From the NCBI GenBank assembly GCA_910584785.1, contig CAJUDX010000059.1, positions 1 through 18,944 of the forward strand: 18,944 nucleotides of DNA, written 5' to 3'. Origin of the DNA: an uncultured Lachnospiraceae bacterium. Its GTDB lineage: Bacteria; Bacillota; Clostridia; Lachnospirales; Lachnospiraceae. This document shows positions 1 to 6,687 of the stretch, piece after piece. Position numbers and translations under genes: made by a program. The notes below the pieces were generated by a model, which was given only the letters and a program-made list of their open reading frames with translations, was not told the origin of the DNA and made no database searches. Each line of letters starts with the position of its first letter. Position 1 is the first letter of the stretch.

Positions 1-212
1 CCAGCATCAATCACAATCACCGGCTGATTACCTTCCCCTGATTTTACAATTTTCCTCTCTCCTTTAAAAAACCATTCCGTCCCTGACAGACTCACCGCTT
101 TTTCCAAAATACTTTCTGTCTCCAGCGCCAAACCTCCGGGATTCACGGCAATAGCTGCCACAGCAAGCAGCAGGACAAGACCCAATACGCTCTGCCAGAA
201 AAACTCCTTCAT
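1..212 (-). CDS. N-acetylmuramoyl-L-alanine amidase, N-terminal fragment (cut by window edge)
   Basis: This is the first 70 codons of a cell-wall amidase; the rest lies left of the window. The ATG at 212 follows a GGTGG-type ribosome site. Residues 1-24 are a short polar start plus a hydrophobic segment (VLGLVLLLAVAAIAV), which looks like a signal anchor, so the enzyme would act outside the membrane. The fragment ends in QPVIVIDAG, the opening strand of the Amidase_3 (CwlD/LytC-type, zinc-dependent) fold, where the next residues would normally be HGG with the first zinc ligand. The gene lies 85 bp downstream of the metallophosphoesterase on the same strand and is probably the third gene of that envelope operon. 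The family call rests on one motif plus the signal anchor, and the catalytic residues are not visible. Confidence 0.72.
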   Translation of the reverse strand, partial: MKEFFWQSVLGLVLLLAVAAIAVNPGGLALETESILEKAVSLSGTEWFFKGERKIVKSGEGNQPVIVIDA

Positions 213-297
213 GTTTCACCACCCAGATTCCTCACTTTATCGTATGATATCTGCCCTGCTGCTATTCTTTTTTCTTTTTAATTTTCTTTCTGTACTT

Positions 298-1764
298 TTA
301 CTCTACCTTCAGGTAATTATAATCCATCAATGCCTCGTCTAAAATATAATCCAAGTACTCCGCCTGACTGCTGTTTCCTGCATAATCCCACCAAAGTTCA
401 TATTCCTGGCTTTTCTGCAGAGCGTCTGCAATTTCCACTGCCCTTCCCCAATAGTAATAGCAATTTGCCTTCCCGTAAACCTGAGCCATCCGTTCCATCT
501 GGCGGGGAGTAAATTCGGGATTTTTCACCTTGCTCAACTCATCATAGGCCTGGTTATAAAAAACATTTTCCAGAAAATCTTCACGGTAGCGGGAAAAATT
601 TAAAAGGTTCAAATCATCCTGACCGCTTGCCCTTGCCCAGGAGTCCATTGCCAAAATCTGCGTATGGTACTGGAAACTTCCATTTTCCTGAAAAAACAGC
701 ACACCATACTGACAAGGCGGCGTTGAAAGAGAACTGGTCACAATCTCATAAATTCCTGTATCCCCGCCAGCCTCCCATTCGAAATCGCTGTTCATATAAT
801 GCTGAACGTGCAAGTGTCCGCTTAAGTACAGCGGCGCCCCCCAGCCAATCAGCATTTCCTTAAGTCGTTCACTATGCTCTATGGTGCAATCATCCACATA
901 AATCCTGCTTTCATCCAACAGATTGTGATGACTCATCGGAAGAAGCATCACACCGGCTTCTGTGGCAAAATTTAATTGTTCTTCTATCCAGGCATAGGTT
1001 TCTGTATCAATCATTCCTCCCACCAAGTTTTCATCCCTATACTGACAGCTGTCCAGCATCAACCCCCAGACCTTTTCACTAATGGGATAGACATAACTCA
1101 GGCTTTCTTCATCCCGGCTGACCGCCTCATCGTAGCCAAATTCACGGTAAATCGAATAAAATTGCTCTGGGCTGGTCGGCTCTGCCGGTGCCCGCTCCCC
1201 CCGAAAGTAACGGGATGCCCCTGTATTATTGATATCATGGTTTCCGGGAATTACTGCTACAGGTATACCGCAGTTTTCAATTTCCTTTAAATATTCTGCA
1301 AATTCCTCATGGCTTTTAAGCTCGCCATTAAAGCTGATATCACCAGTAATTAATAAAAGATCCGGATGCTCCTGGATAACCTCCTGGGTAAACGCTTCCA
1401 TAATTTCCTGAATATAATTTGTCACCTTCCCATCTCCGTGTTCAACCATCTGAACAAAAACAGGATTCCCGTCTGTCAATTCCTTTGCCAGATAATGAAT
1501 ATCTGTAGCAATTAAAATTTTTATCCCTGGAATCTGCTCAAGCTCGGCAAATGGCTGCGTTTCAGGAAACGGGGCAATAATCTCCTCCACCGGGTCCGTC
1601 GTTTTTTCTTTTTCCTCCTCATCGGAAGAATCCAGTTCTGGCCCTGGGGATGACAAAGAAGTAGATATCGCTGTCTCCTTTCCGCTGCAGCCTGCTAAAG
1701 ACAGGCAAAGGATAGAACACACCATAAAAAGGACATAATAACTGCACTGCCATAATCTATTCAT
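298..1764 (-). CDS. Calcineurin-like metallophosphoesterase lipoprotein
   Basis: A 488-residue secreted lipoprotein with a calcineurin-like phosphoesterase domain. Residues 1-26 form a lipoprotein signal with lipobox LAGC (Cys26), followed by an acidic Ser/Glu-rich linker to about residue 70. The di-metal motifs are complete and in order: D-x-H (D88, H90), GD (D142), GNHD (N175, H176), a His pair (H279/H280) and GHLH (H317, H319). These families hydrolyse phosphomonoesters or diesters; the substrate cannot be told from sequence. The roughly 140 residues after the last motif show no domain I recognise. The start codon overlaps the last 8 bases of the GH18 gene, which implies translational coupling, and the amidase follows. 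Context suggests a role at the cell surface or in wall turnover. The fold is secure and the biological role is not. Confidence 0.9.
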   Translation of the reverse strand: MNRLWQCSYYVLFMVCSILCLSLAGCSGKETAISTSLSSPGPELDSSDEEEKEKTTDPVEEIIAPFPETQPFAELEQIPGIKILIATDIHYLAKELTDGNPVFVQMVEHGDGKVTNYIQEIMEAFTQEVIQEHPDLLLITGDISFNGELKSHEEFAEYLKEIENCGIPVAVIPGNHDINNTGASRYFRGERAPAEPTSPEQFYSIYREFGYDEAVSRDEESLSYVYPISEKVWGLMLDSCQYRDENLVGGMIDTETYAWIEEQLNFATEAGVMLLPMSHHNLLDESRIYVDDCTIEHSERLKEMLIGWGAPLYLSGHLHVQHYMNSDFEWEAGGDTGIYEIVTSSLSTPPCQYGVLFFQENGSFQYHTQILAMDSWARASGQDDLNLLNFSRYREDFLENVFYNQAYDELSKVKNPEFTPRQMERMAQVYGKANCYYYWGRAVEIADALQKSQEYELWWDYAGNSSQAEYLDYILDEALMDYNYLKVE

Positions 1765-3409
1765 TCAGATTCACCACATCCCATATTTCCTTTGGCTCAA
1801 ATCCCAGTTTCCAGCAGCTGACACCAGCAAGGTCATATTCCCGTATCGCATCCATCTTTAAGCCAAGAGAACGCTCATCTTCCATCCAGATAACCTTGCT
1901 CTCTTCATCCTTAATCACTTCGCCATAATAAACGCCAAGATTCTCCTTCCACTGCAGAGAAACCCTGTTACTCTTTACCCAGGCCTTTGCATCGGAAATC
2001 CCCAGTGCATCTGAGCTTTTTCCCTCCTTATTTTCTTTCCAAACCCTGGTATAAAAAGGAACAGCATTAATCACCTTTTCCCTGGGAACATCCTTTAAGG
2101 TGTCCTTAATTCCATTTCTCACATAAGAAATCGAAGCCACCGGCCCAGCTTCACCGCCGGCATAGTGCTCGTCATAACCCATGATAATGACATAATCTGC
2201 CACTGCCCCCTGTTCCTTGCGGTTATAAAAGGCATTATATGGGGCAGGTACATGGTTGTCAATCGAAAGAACAATATGGTTTTTGCGGCAGGACACAGAA
2301 AGCTCACGGATAAACTGAATATAATGTGGCCCCGCACTCTCCTTTATACTCTCAAAATCCAGGTTAATCCCATCTAAAGCATAGGTCTGTGCATCCTCCA
2401 TCAAACGGGTAATCAGCTTCGTTCTGACGGATGTTCTGGAAAATAAAACCTCTGACTGCACATCCGGGCTGAAATTATCAATTAACGCCCAAACCTGAAT
2501 CCCCTGATCGTGCAGATAATCCACATAAGCACGGTCAGCCAAAGACGTGTAATTCCCCTCATTATCTGTCATGGAAAACCAAGTAGGAGAAATAACATTA
2601 ATCCCCTTCGTGTTCCGTAAAAGCTTTTGAATCGAGGAATTTCCCTCTGGACTGGTCACCTGGTGCCAGGCCAGACAAACTTTCTGATCCATAGAAATAT
2701 TCGTATAGACCGGAGCCTGAAAAGTACTAATATAAGTCATCGGATCGGATTCTCCCAGGCGAAGTTTTTCGATATAACCCATATGGCCATCCTCTGTCTG
2801 TACCCTTGCCCAATAATCCATGGAATCCAACACCCTTACCCTTACGCCTTCTGCCTGCAAGGCAACAATAGGGCTCTTTATTCCTCCCTTTTCCCGAACT
2901 GCACCCTTCCGTTTTACTATCGTCCACATCTCTGGCTCCCACTTCGTACTAACAAAAAGGCGGTGAACTTCATCCTCCACAAACGGCGAAATCCGAATAT
3001 CGGTATAGGTAAGAATTAACTCTGTAGATAAAAACACGCCATTCCCGGTCTCTAACAGCAGAGGAAGCCCTTTATCGCTTCTTGTATCTGTATTAATATA
3101 AACAATACTTTCCGGGAGAGTATAAACTAAAAGCTTTTCCTGTTCATCCCAGTAAAAACGCTCATTTAGATTTTGATTTACCCAGGTAATCGGAAGATAT
3201 GGCTGTTCACCCTGCAACAGCCCCTTATCTTCCTGCGGCTGACCATCAAGAAAAAGAGCTATTTCATTCCCAGAAACATGGTAAAAATCCGCCAAATCTG
3301 ATAATTCTTTTGATGGAGCATATTTGACATACGCCATATAACCCAGTCTTCCAATGATATACAAAAGAAAAAGGCCAATAGCAATTAAAATGGGGACTAC
3401 TTTTTTCAT
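1757..3409 (-). CDS. Membrane-anchored GH18 glycoside hydrolase with SH3b domain
   Basis: A 550-residue protein with an N-terminal membrane anchor (about 4-27). Residues 45-155 resemble a copper-amine-oxidase-N-like domain (LDGQ, then a YLPITWV-type strand). Residues 163-218 look like a bacterial SH3 domain (AEGVRVRVLD, then GYIEKLRLG). About 245-545 is a GH18 barrel. The family signature DGINLDFE is at 346-353 with catalytic acid E353 intact, and the supporting Tyr (MGYDE, Y412) and late Trp (W533) are present. Related proteins act on beta-1,4-linked GlcNAc polymers such as peptidoglycan, and several are spore or wall associated; the substrate here is inferred. The start is the ATG behind a GGAGG site near 3420. 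A promoter with extended -10 lies at 3471-3476. It is the first gene of the operon with the lipoprotein and the amidase. Confidence 0.88.
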   Translation of the reverse strand: MKKVVPILIAIGLFLLYIIGRLGYMAYVKYAPSKELSDLADFYHVSGNEIALFLDGQPQEDKGLLQGEQPYLPITWVNQNLNERFYWDEQEKLLVYTLPESIVYINTDTRSDKGLPLLLETGNGVFLSTELILTYTDIRISPFVEDEVHRLFVSTKWEPEMWTIVKRKGAVREKGGIKSPIVALQAEGVRVRVLDSMDYWARVQTEDGHMGYIEKLRLGESDPMTYISTFQAPVYTNISMDQKVCLAWHQVTSPEGNSSIQKLLRNTKGINVISPTWFSMTDNEGNYTSLADRAYVDYLHDQGIQVWALIDNFSPDVQSEVLFSRTSVRTKLITRLMEDAQTYALDGINLDFESIKESAGPHYIQFIRELSVSCRKNHIVLSIDNHVPAPYNAFYNRKEQGAVADYVIIMGYDEHYAGGEAGPVASISYVRNGIKDTLKDVPREKVINAVPFYTRVWKENKEGKSSDALGISDAKAWVKSNRVSLQWKENLGVYYGEVIKDEESKVIWMEDERSLGLKMDAIREYDLAGVSCWKLGFEPKEIWDVVNLNE

Positions 3410-3428
3410 TCCTTTTTATCCTCCGTTC

Positions 3429-3446
3429 AGGTTTTTCCAAAAACCT
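3429..3446. promoter_or_regulatory. 8-bp perfect hairpin in the 5' leader of the GH18 gene
   Basis: AGGTTTTT and AAAAACCT are separated by two bases. The hairpin lies between the -10 box and the GH18 ribosome site. On the plus strand it is followed by six T, so it could also stop antisense transcription; on the minus strand there is no T-run. The function is unknown. Confidence 0.4.
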
Positions 3447-3470
3447 TTTTTACACTGCGCTTTAATCGAA

Positions 3471-3479
3471 ATTATACCA
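3471..3479 (-). promoter_or_regulatory. Extended -10 promoter of the envelope operon
   Basis: On the minus strand TGGTATAAT gives a perfect -10 with the TGn extension. The -35 region is poor (GTAAAC-like), as is usual for extended -10 promoters. Transcription would start near 3464, about 55 nt upstream of the GH18 ATG. Confidence 0.55.
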
Positions 3480-3606
3480 CAGATTCCGGCAGATGGGGTT
3501 TACTTTTTTTTGAATTTTTTGTAAAGATATAGGCGAAATGGCTTCCTGCTCCTTTCTTTTTTTTAATGGTAAATATTGTATATCCCCATCCTGGCACGAC
3601 GTAAAA

Positions 3607-3627
3607 AATAGCCCCCTGCAGCCTATT
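3607..3627 (-). terminator. Weak terminator after the small unknown gene
   Basis: On the minus strand AATAG and CTATT can pair around a G-rich loop and are followed by six T (3603-3608). The stop codon of the upstream gene lies in the left arm. The stem is short, so this is tentative. Confidence 0.35.
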
Positions 3628-3973
3628 CCTTTTTCTGATACTTTTGCAGCAGGGTTTTATAGTGTTCTAATTGAGCTTTTCTGACCATCTCATCTAAACG
3701 CTTTCGGTTTTCCCATGCCTGCCTGGCCTCCAAATCCAGATAAACCAAATCAAAATGAATTTCTGAAAGCTGCCCATCCTCAGTGTTAATATAATCAGCC
3801 ATATAAACCGCACCATCCTCACGCACTTCAAAAATCCTATACCAGTCCTTTTCCTGCTCGGTTTCTTTACCGTCGATATAAATCGGAACCCCTTTGCTCT
3901 GATATTCCTTTAGCTGCTCTACATAGGCACGCCGCTCTTTACGGTTTCGTTTTTTTCGTCTGTCCTCTCCCAT
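3623..3973 (-). CDS. Hypothetical protein, 116 aa, basic N-terminus and charged C-terminal helix
   Basis: I do not recognise this protein. The start used is the ATG at 3973, preceded by GGGAGGAG at proper spacing; an ATG ten codons upstream has no such site. Residues 1-20 are strongly basic (DRRKKRNRKERR). A compact central part of about 30-75 has strands (VPIYIDG, YRIFEV, VYMADYI, IHFDLVYLD). The end is a charged helix (about 78-116) rich in Lys, Glu and Gln. There is no signal peptide or membrane segment, so it is probably cytoplasmic. It follows the TadZ-like gene by about 157 bp on the same strand and may be the last gene of that transcript. The gap is long enough for an independent promoter. 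A nucleic-acid-binding role would fit the basic start but is only a guess. Confidence 0.72.
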   Translation of the reverse strand: MGEDRRKKRNRKERRAYVEQLKEYQSKGVPIYIDGKETEQEKDWYRIFEVREDGAVYMADYINTEDGQLSEIHFDLVYLDLEARQAWENRKRLDEMVRKAQLEHYKTLLQKYQKKE

Positions 3974-4130
3974 CGCTCTCCTCCCTTGCCAGTGTGACCG
4001 CACCAGCCTTTATTTTTGACAGAACAACCACTCATGGAATTGAATATATCTGAAAAAGAAGAAGAGACGGACAAGGCCACCGAGGTTTTTACTGTGACAT
4101 ATTAACTTCCTTTTCCCTGCCCGTATACAT

Positions 4131-4730
4131 CTACCTCTTCCTTTTCCAGAAGCCATCCAGCACCCCTACCATCTCCCAATCGATGCTAAACGCATCTGGG
4201 GCAAAGGGAAGCTTACTGGCCTTAATCCCATATCTGCGCCAAATCTCTTTTCTGGCCTCTTCGCTTCCAAATACCATAAAAAAATCCCAGTGTTCTTTTC
4301 CTTTTTGAAGAAATTCCTTTTGAACAATCACATCGCCCAGTCTCCATTCATTCAGAGCCAGAAGAAAACACTGCCGCTGGCACTGTAAAAACTCCGTCTG
4401 CCGCCCCTCTCTGAGCCTCCCCAAATCCAGGATAACTGCTGTATATCCCCCCTGAATGCAGATATTCAATGCCTCTGGGCCTCCCTTATAATAATAGTCT
4501 ACATCCAGAAGAGAAACCGGTTCCTGGACTTTTCTGCCGCAGGTATATATATGCACCAGCTTTTCTAAATCATCTCTGGGATTCCACGCCAAAAGCGCCG
4601 TCCTTTCCTGTTCTACTGCAGCCAGGTAATTTGCCAGTAAAATGGAAAAATGGGTAACACCGCATCCATTTCCCGCCCCCAAAATGCCTACCGTTATCGG
4701 AACCTGCTTTTTGACTGGATTTGATAACAT
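4131..4730 (-). CDS. TadZ/CpaE-like protein with degenerate P-loop
   Basis: A 199-residue soluble protein. The start chosen is the ATG at 4730, which follows AAGGAGG with 5-nt spacing; the ATG seven codons upstream lacks a site. Residues 12-38 (VGILGAGNGCGVTH, then ILLANYLA) have the strand-loop-helix shape of ParA/MinD-type P-loop proteins. The Walker A lysine is missing: the loop reads GCGVTH where ParA has GVGKTT. The same G-x-G-x-T-H form occurs in the C-terminal domain of the neighbouring kinase, so the two are probably related. A second strand (AVILDLG, near 100) matches a Walker B-like position. TadZ/CpaE proteins localise Tad pilus machinery and are often atypical ATPases. The gene overlaps the kinase reading frame by 161 bp. 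Assignment to the Tad system is inferred from this family resemblance and the pilus genes at 15104-18515. Confidence 0.6.
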   Translation of the reverse strand: MLSNPVKKQVPITVGILGAGNGCGVTHFSILLANYLAAVEQERTALLAWNPRDDLEKLVHIYTCGRKVQEPVSLLDVDYYYKGGPEALNICIQGGYTAVILDLGRLREGRQTEFLQCQRQCFLLALNEWRLGDVIVQKEFLQKGKEHWDFFMVFGSEEARKEIWRRYGIKASKLPFAPDAFSIDWEMVGVLDGFWKRKR

Positions 4731-6078
4731 CCTCCCCTCCTTTCTGACCATTCACACTCTCCCACAAAAGCTTCAGCCATGTCTGAGCTTCTCCCTCCGG
4801 CTGGAAGGGATTGGAAAAAAGCGGAGCCCTCAGCGCCCTGATTGGCCCGACTCCATCTGGCCTCTTGACCCAAATCTTTTTATCCGAAAAATTATAAATC
4901 AGACATCCGCGATCCAACCAAAGAGAAAAAAAATCCTTATCCGGGGAATGATTCCACCATTTACCGCCCACCACCAAAAGAACAGTATCCGGCTTATCTT
5001 CTCCTGTTTCTCTGTTTTCCCTTCCTTTCCAAAGCCCCCGATCCTGAATCACCACCGGATAATGATGATCGAGAAACCGAGCCTGGCGTCCAAAAAATGG
5101 CTTAAGTGCACACCCCGAAAAGCGGAAAATTCCATAGGCATCCGCCGCCCTTCCCTGGCTTTTTTGCAGGCTGTGAAGCTTGGTACAGGGATGGCGCTCC
5201 TCGTACAGATTAGGAATCCCCATTTTCCAAAGATAGGCGCAAAGCCCCAAGCTGATATGGGTTGTGCCGACGCCTGGCTCATTACCATACACCGCCACAA
5301 GTTGAGATGATACCGGTTGTTGCAGCTTTTCCAAATCCTCTATCAACCGATCGACCGATGTATAGCGACTATTTTTCTCCGGTTCCAGACATGCGGCTAA
5401 AATCCGCCCAGCTTCCCTGCTCCACATCTTTAGCCCCAGCATAGCAGGGGATGTATCACTACTGGGATATTCTCCTGTCGCCAGATAAAAAAGGAGGGCA
5501 CCAATGGCATAAATATCAGTACGTTCGTCCAGCCTTTTTTCACAGCTGTACAATTCAGGAGCAGCAAAGCCTACGGTTCCAAAACGCTGTCTGGACCTAT
5601 TTGCTTTACTAAGCCTTTCCGCCTGACCAAAATCAATCAGTTTCAGGTTTTCATGGCACACTAAAAGATTCTTCGGTTGTAAATCTAAATGTAGTATGGG
5701 TTCTGTACCTGCAGAATGCAGATAATATACCACGCCGCATAGCTGAATCACGTACCTCAGTACGGTGCAGCGGGTCAGAGGTCCCTGACGGCTGACCAGG
5801 GAGTTTAAAGAATCGCCTTGGAGATATTCCTCGACGAGGTAGCTGTGTTCCTCGTCCTCTTCAATATCATAAATCACCGGTATTCCCGGATGCCTCAGTT
5901 CTTTTAGCATAAGGGCTTCCTTTCGGAAAGCTTCATAGCCTAGGCTGCTTTTGGCCACTACTTTTATCGCCCGGTACTCTTCCAATTCCCGGTGAAGGGC
6001 CAGATAAACGGTTCCTGTTCTTCCCCTACCGATTACCCGGCACAGCTGATATTTCCCAGATAAAATGGTGTTTCCAAT
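4570..6078 (-). CDS. Ser/Thr protein kinase fused to a ParA/MinD-like domain; non-canonical start
   Basis: Numbered from an ATT codon at 6078, this is 502 residues. The glycine-rich loop is IGRGRTGTV (16-24), the ATP lysine K39 (AIK), the catalytic loop HLDLQPKN (130-137, D132; the usual RD arginine is Leu), DFG D149, and APE 173-175. Residues 255-435 form a ParA-like domain with loop GNEPGVGTTH (265-274) that lacks the Walker lysine. No ATG, GTG or TTG precedes the glycine loop in frame after the upstream TAG. ATT sits 7 nt behind AGGAGG; a TTG at 6077 is better placed but one base out of frame. The in-frame TTG at 5985 would remove the glycine loop. A promoter (TTGTAA, 17 nt, TATAAT) lies just upstream. 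The last 53 codons overlap the next gene and look like non-coding read-through of it. Likely a cytoplasmic kinase serving Tad pilus control; the partner is unknown. Confidence 0.75.
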   Translation of the reverse strand: MGNTILSGKYQLCRVIGRGRTGTVYLALHRELEEYRAIKVVAKSSLGYEAFRKEALMLKELRHPGIPVIYDIEEDEEHSYLVEEYLQGDSLNSLVSRQGPLTRCTVLRYVIQLCGVVYYLHSAGTEPILHLDLQPKNLLVCHENLKLIDFGQAERLSKANRSRQRFGTVGFAAPELYSCEKRLDERTDIYAIGALLFYLATGEYPSSDTSPAMLGLKMWSREAGRILAACLEPEKNSRYTSVDRLIEDLEKLQQPVSSQLVAVYGNEPGVGTTHISLGLCAYLWKMGIPNLYEERHPCTKLHSLQKSQGRAADAYGIFRFSGCALKPFFGRQARFLDHHYPVVIQDRGLWKGRENRETGEDKPDTVLLVVGGKWWNHSPDKDFFSLWLDRGCLIYNFSDKKIWVKRPDGVGPIRALRAPLFSNPFQPEGEAQTWLKLLWESVNGQKGGEDVIKSSQKAGSDNGRHFGGGKWMRCYPFFHFTGKLPGCSRTGKDGAFGVESQR

Positions 6079-6114
6079 TGATCCACCTCCTTCTCCGGTA
6101 TCATCTCTGAAATG

Positions 6115-6143
6115 ATTATACTATATTTTCCATTTTTTTACAA
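6115..6143 (-). promoter_or_regulatory. Promoter of the kinase operon
   Basis: On the minus strand TTGTAA (6143-6138), a 17-nt spacer and TATAAT (6120-6115). The predicted start near 6108 leaves a 30-nt leader before the ATT codon and AGGAGG site, so no upstream coding sequence is lost. Confidence 0.6.
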
Positions 6144-6191
6144 TAGGAAATTGCAAATCTCTTACGATTTCTTAAAATTTCTTCATAGGAA

Positions 6192-6221
6192 TTGCTATTT
6201 TGTGATATAGTATAGTATATT
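6192..6221 (+). promoter_or_regulatory. Possible rightward promoter into the mecA leader
   Basis: TTGCTA, an 18-nt spacer and TATATT in an AT-rich stretch. If used, it would give mecA a leader of about 460 nt that includes the 111-bp repeat. The region is AT-rich enough for chance matches. Confidence 0.28.
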
Positions 6222-6222
6222 A

Positions 6223-6324
6223 TTATAGAGGGAGTTTATCTTCCTTATAAAACATTAACCGTCTCTGACGATTTACCGCAAAAATTGTATATAAAATAAG
6301 TATTATAACTGCTCCTGTTATCAT
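6223..6324 (-). CDS. Possible 33-aa single-pass membrane peptide
   Basis: From the ATG at 6324 to TAA at 6223 the frame encodes one hydrophobic helix (ITGAVIILILYTIFAV, residues 2-17) followed by a basic segment (NRQRR) and a charged tail (FYKEDKLPL), the classic positive-inside layout of small membrane proteins. The AAGGTG ahead of the ATG is only 2 nt away, so the ribosome site is poor. It is in the same frame as the 44-codon ORF upstream, separated by one TGA and four sense codons. It may be a real small gene, the tail of a broken one, or chance. It was found by reading the minus strand directly. Confidence 0.35.
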   Translation of the reverse strand: MITGAVIILILYTIFAVNRQRRLMFYKEDKLPL

Positions 6325-6336
6325 CACACCTTGGAG

Positions 6337-6471
6337 TCAAAGGAAATTCGGAATGCCCGGTAAAGCGGAGCAGCTCCTCCGCTGCTTCCTCATATTCCCT
6401 ATGCTGTTATCGCAGCCCGTCAGATGGCTTTCACCTGACACAAGGAAGTCGCCCTTGCCGCCCGCTTTCAT
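6337..6471 (-). CDS. Possible 44-aa peptide adjoining the 111-bp repeat
   Basis: The ATG at 6471 to TGA at 6337 encodes a Gly/Ser-rich N-terminal half (KAGGKGDFLVSGE), then a basic patch (RKQRR) and the ending LPGIPNFL. There is no clear ribosome site. The DNA contains strong hairpins: a 7-bp stem AGCGGAG/CTCCGCT near 6364-6383 and a GTCAG/CTGAC stem near 6419-6440. The stretch may therefore be a structured RNA or part of the repeat element rather than a gene. It begins 10 bp from the end of the repeat. No function can be given. Confidence 0.25.
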   Translation of the reverse strand: MKAGGKGDFLVSGESHLTGCDNSIGNMRKQRRSCSALPGIPNFL

Positions 6472-6480
6472 CTTTATGAC

Positions 6481-6591
6481 TTACTGTAAAAGTTCACCGC
6501 CGATTAGGCGGTCTAAGTTCAGGTATTCCAAGTGCGCCCAGCAGACTTTTATTTATGGTGGCACGACCACTTGTGGGCGCATGAAGGTTTA
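6481..6591 (-). repeat. 111-bp structured repeat, left copy
   Basis: Read on the minus strand, this matches 18781-18891 with four differences in 111 positions. It contains an 8-bp outer stem (TGCGCCCA/TGGGCGCA), an inner stem (GTGGT/GCCAC with one G-T pair) and a separate 6-bp stem (ACCGCC/GGCGGT). The copies are inverted relative to each other on the chromosome. Confidence 0.92.
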
Positions 6592-6687
6592 GAAACAGAA
6601 AGCTTCCTTTTAAAATAGGTTAAAAATCTTAAGATAATCGAACAAAGTGGATGAATTACCCGACAGGAGAAGGAGGAATGGATAAGG

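Noticed and set aside
4003..4003. Upstream ATG for the 116-aa unknown protein
   Set aside because: The GGGAGGAG site points to the ATG at 3973; the upstream codon has no site.
4642..5310. Plus-strand 222-codon ORF
   Set aside because: It is antisense to the kinase/TadZ-like region, without a ribosome site or recognisable domain.
6353..6592. Plus-strand 79-codon ORF over the repeat region
   Set aside because: It runs through the 111-bp repeat and its hairpins and has no ribosome site; the stem structure explains the sequence better.
6340..6600. Known structured RNA (RNase P, SRP, 6S) or a group II intron end, suggested by hairpins and a GTGCGCCC start
   Set aside because: The conserved cores of these RNAs were not found, and no intron protein or domain V was seen.
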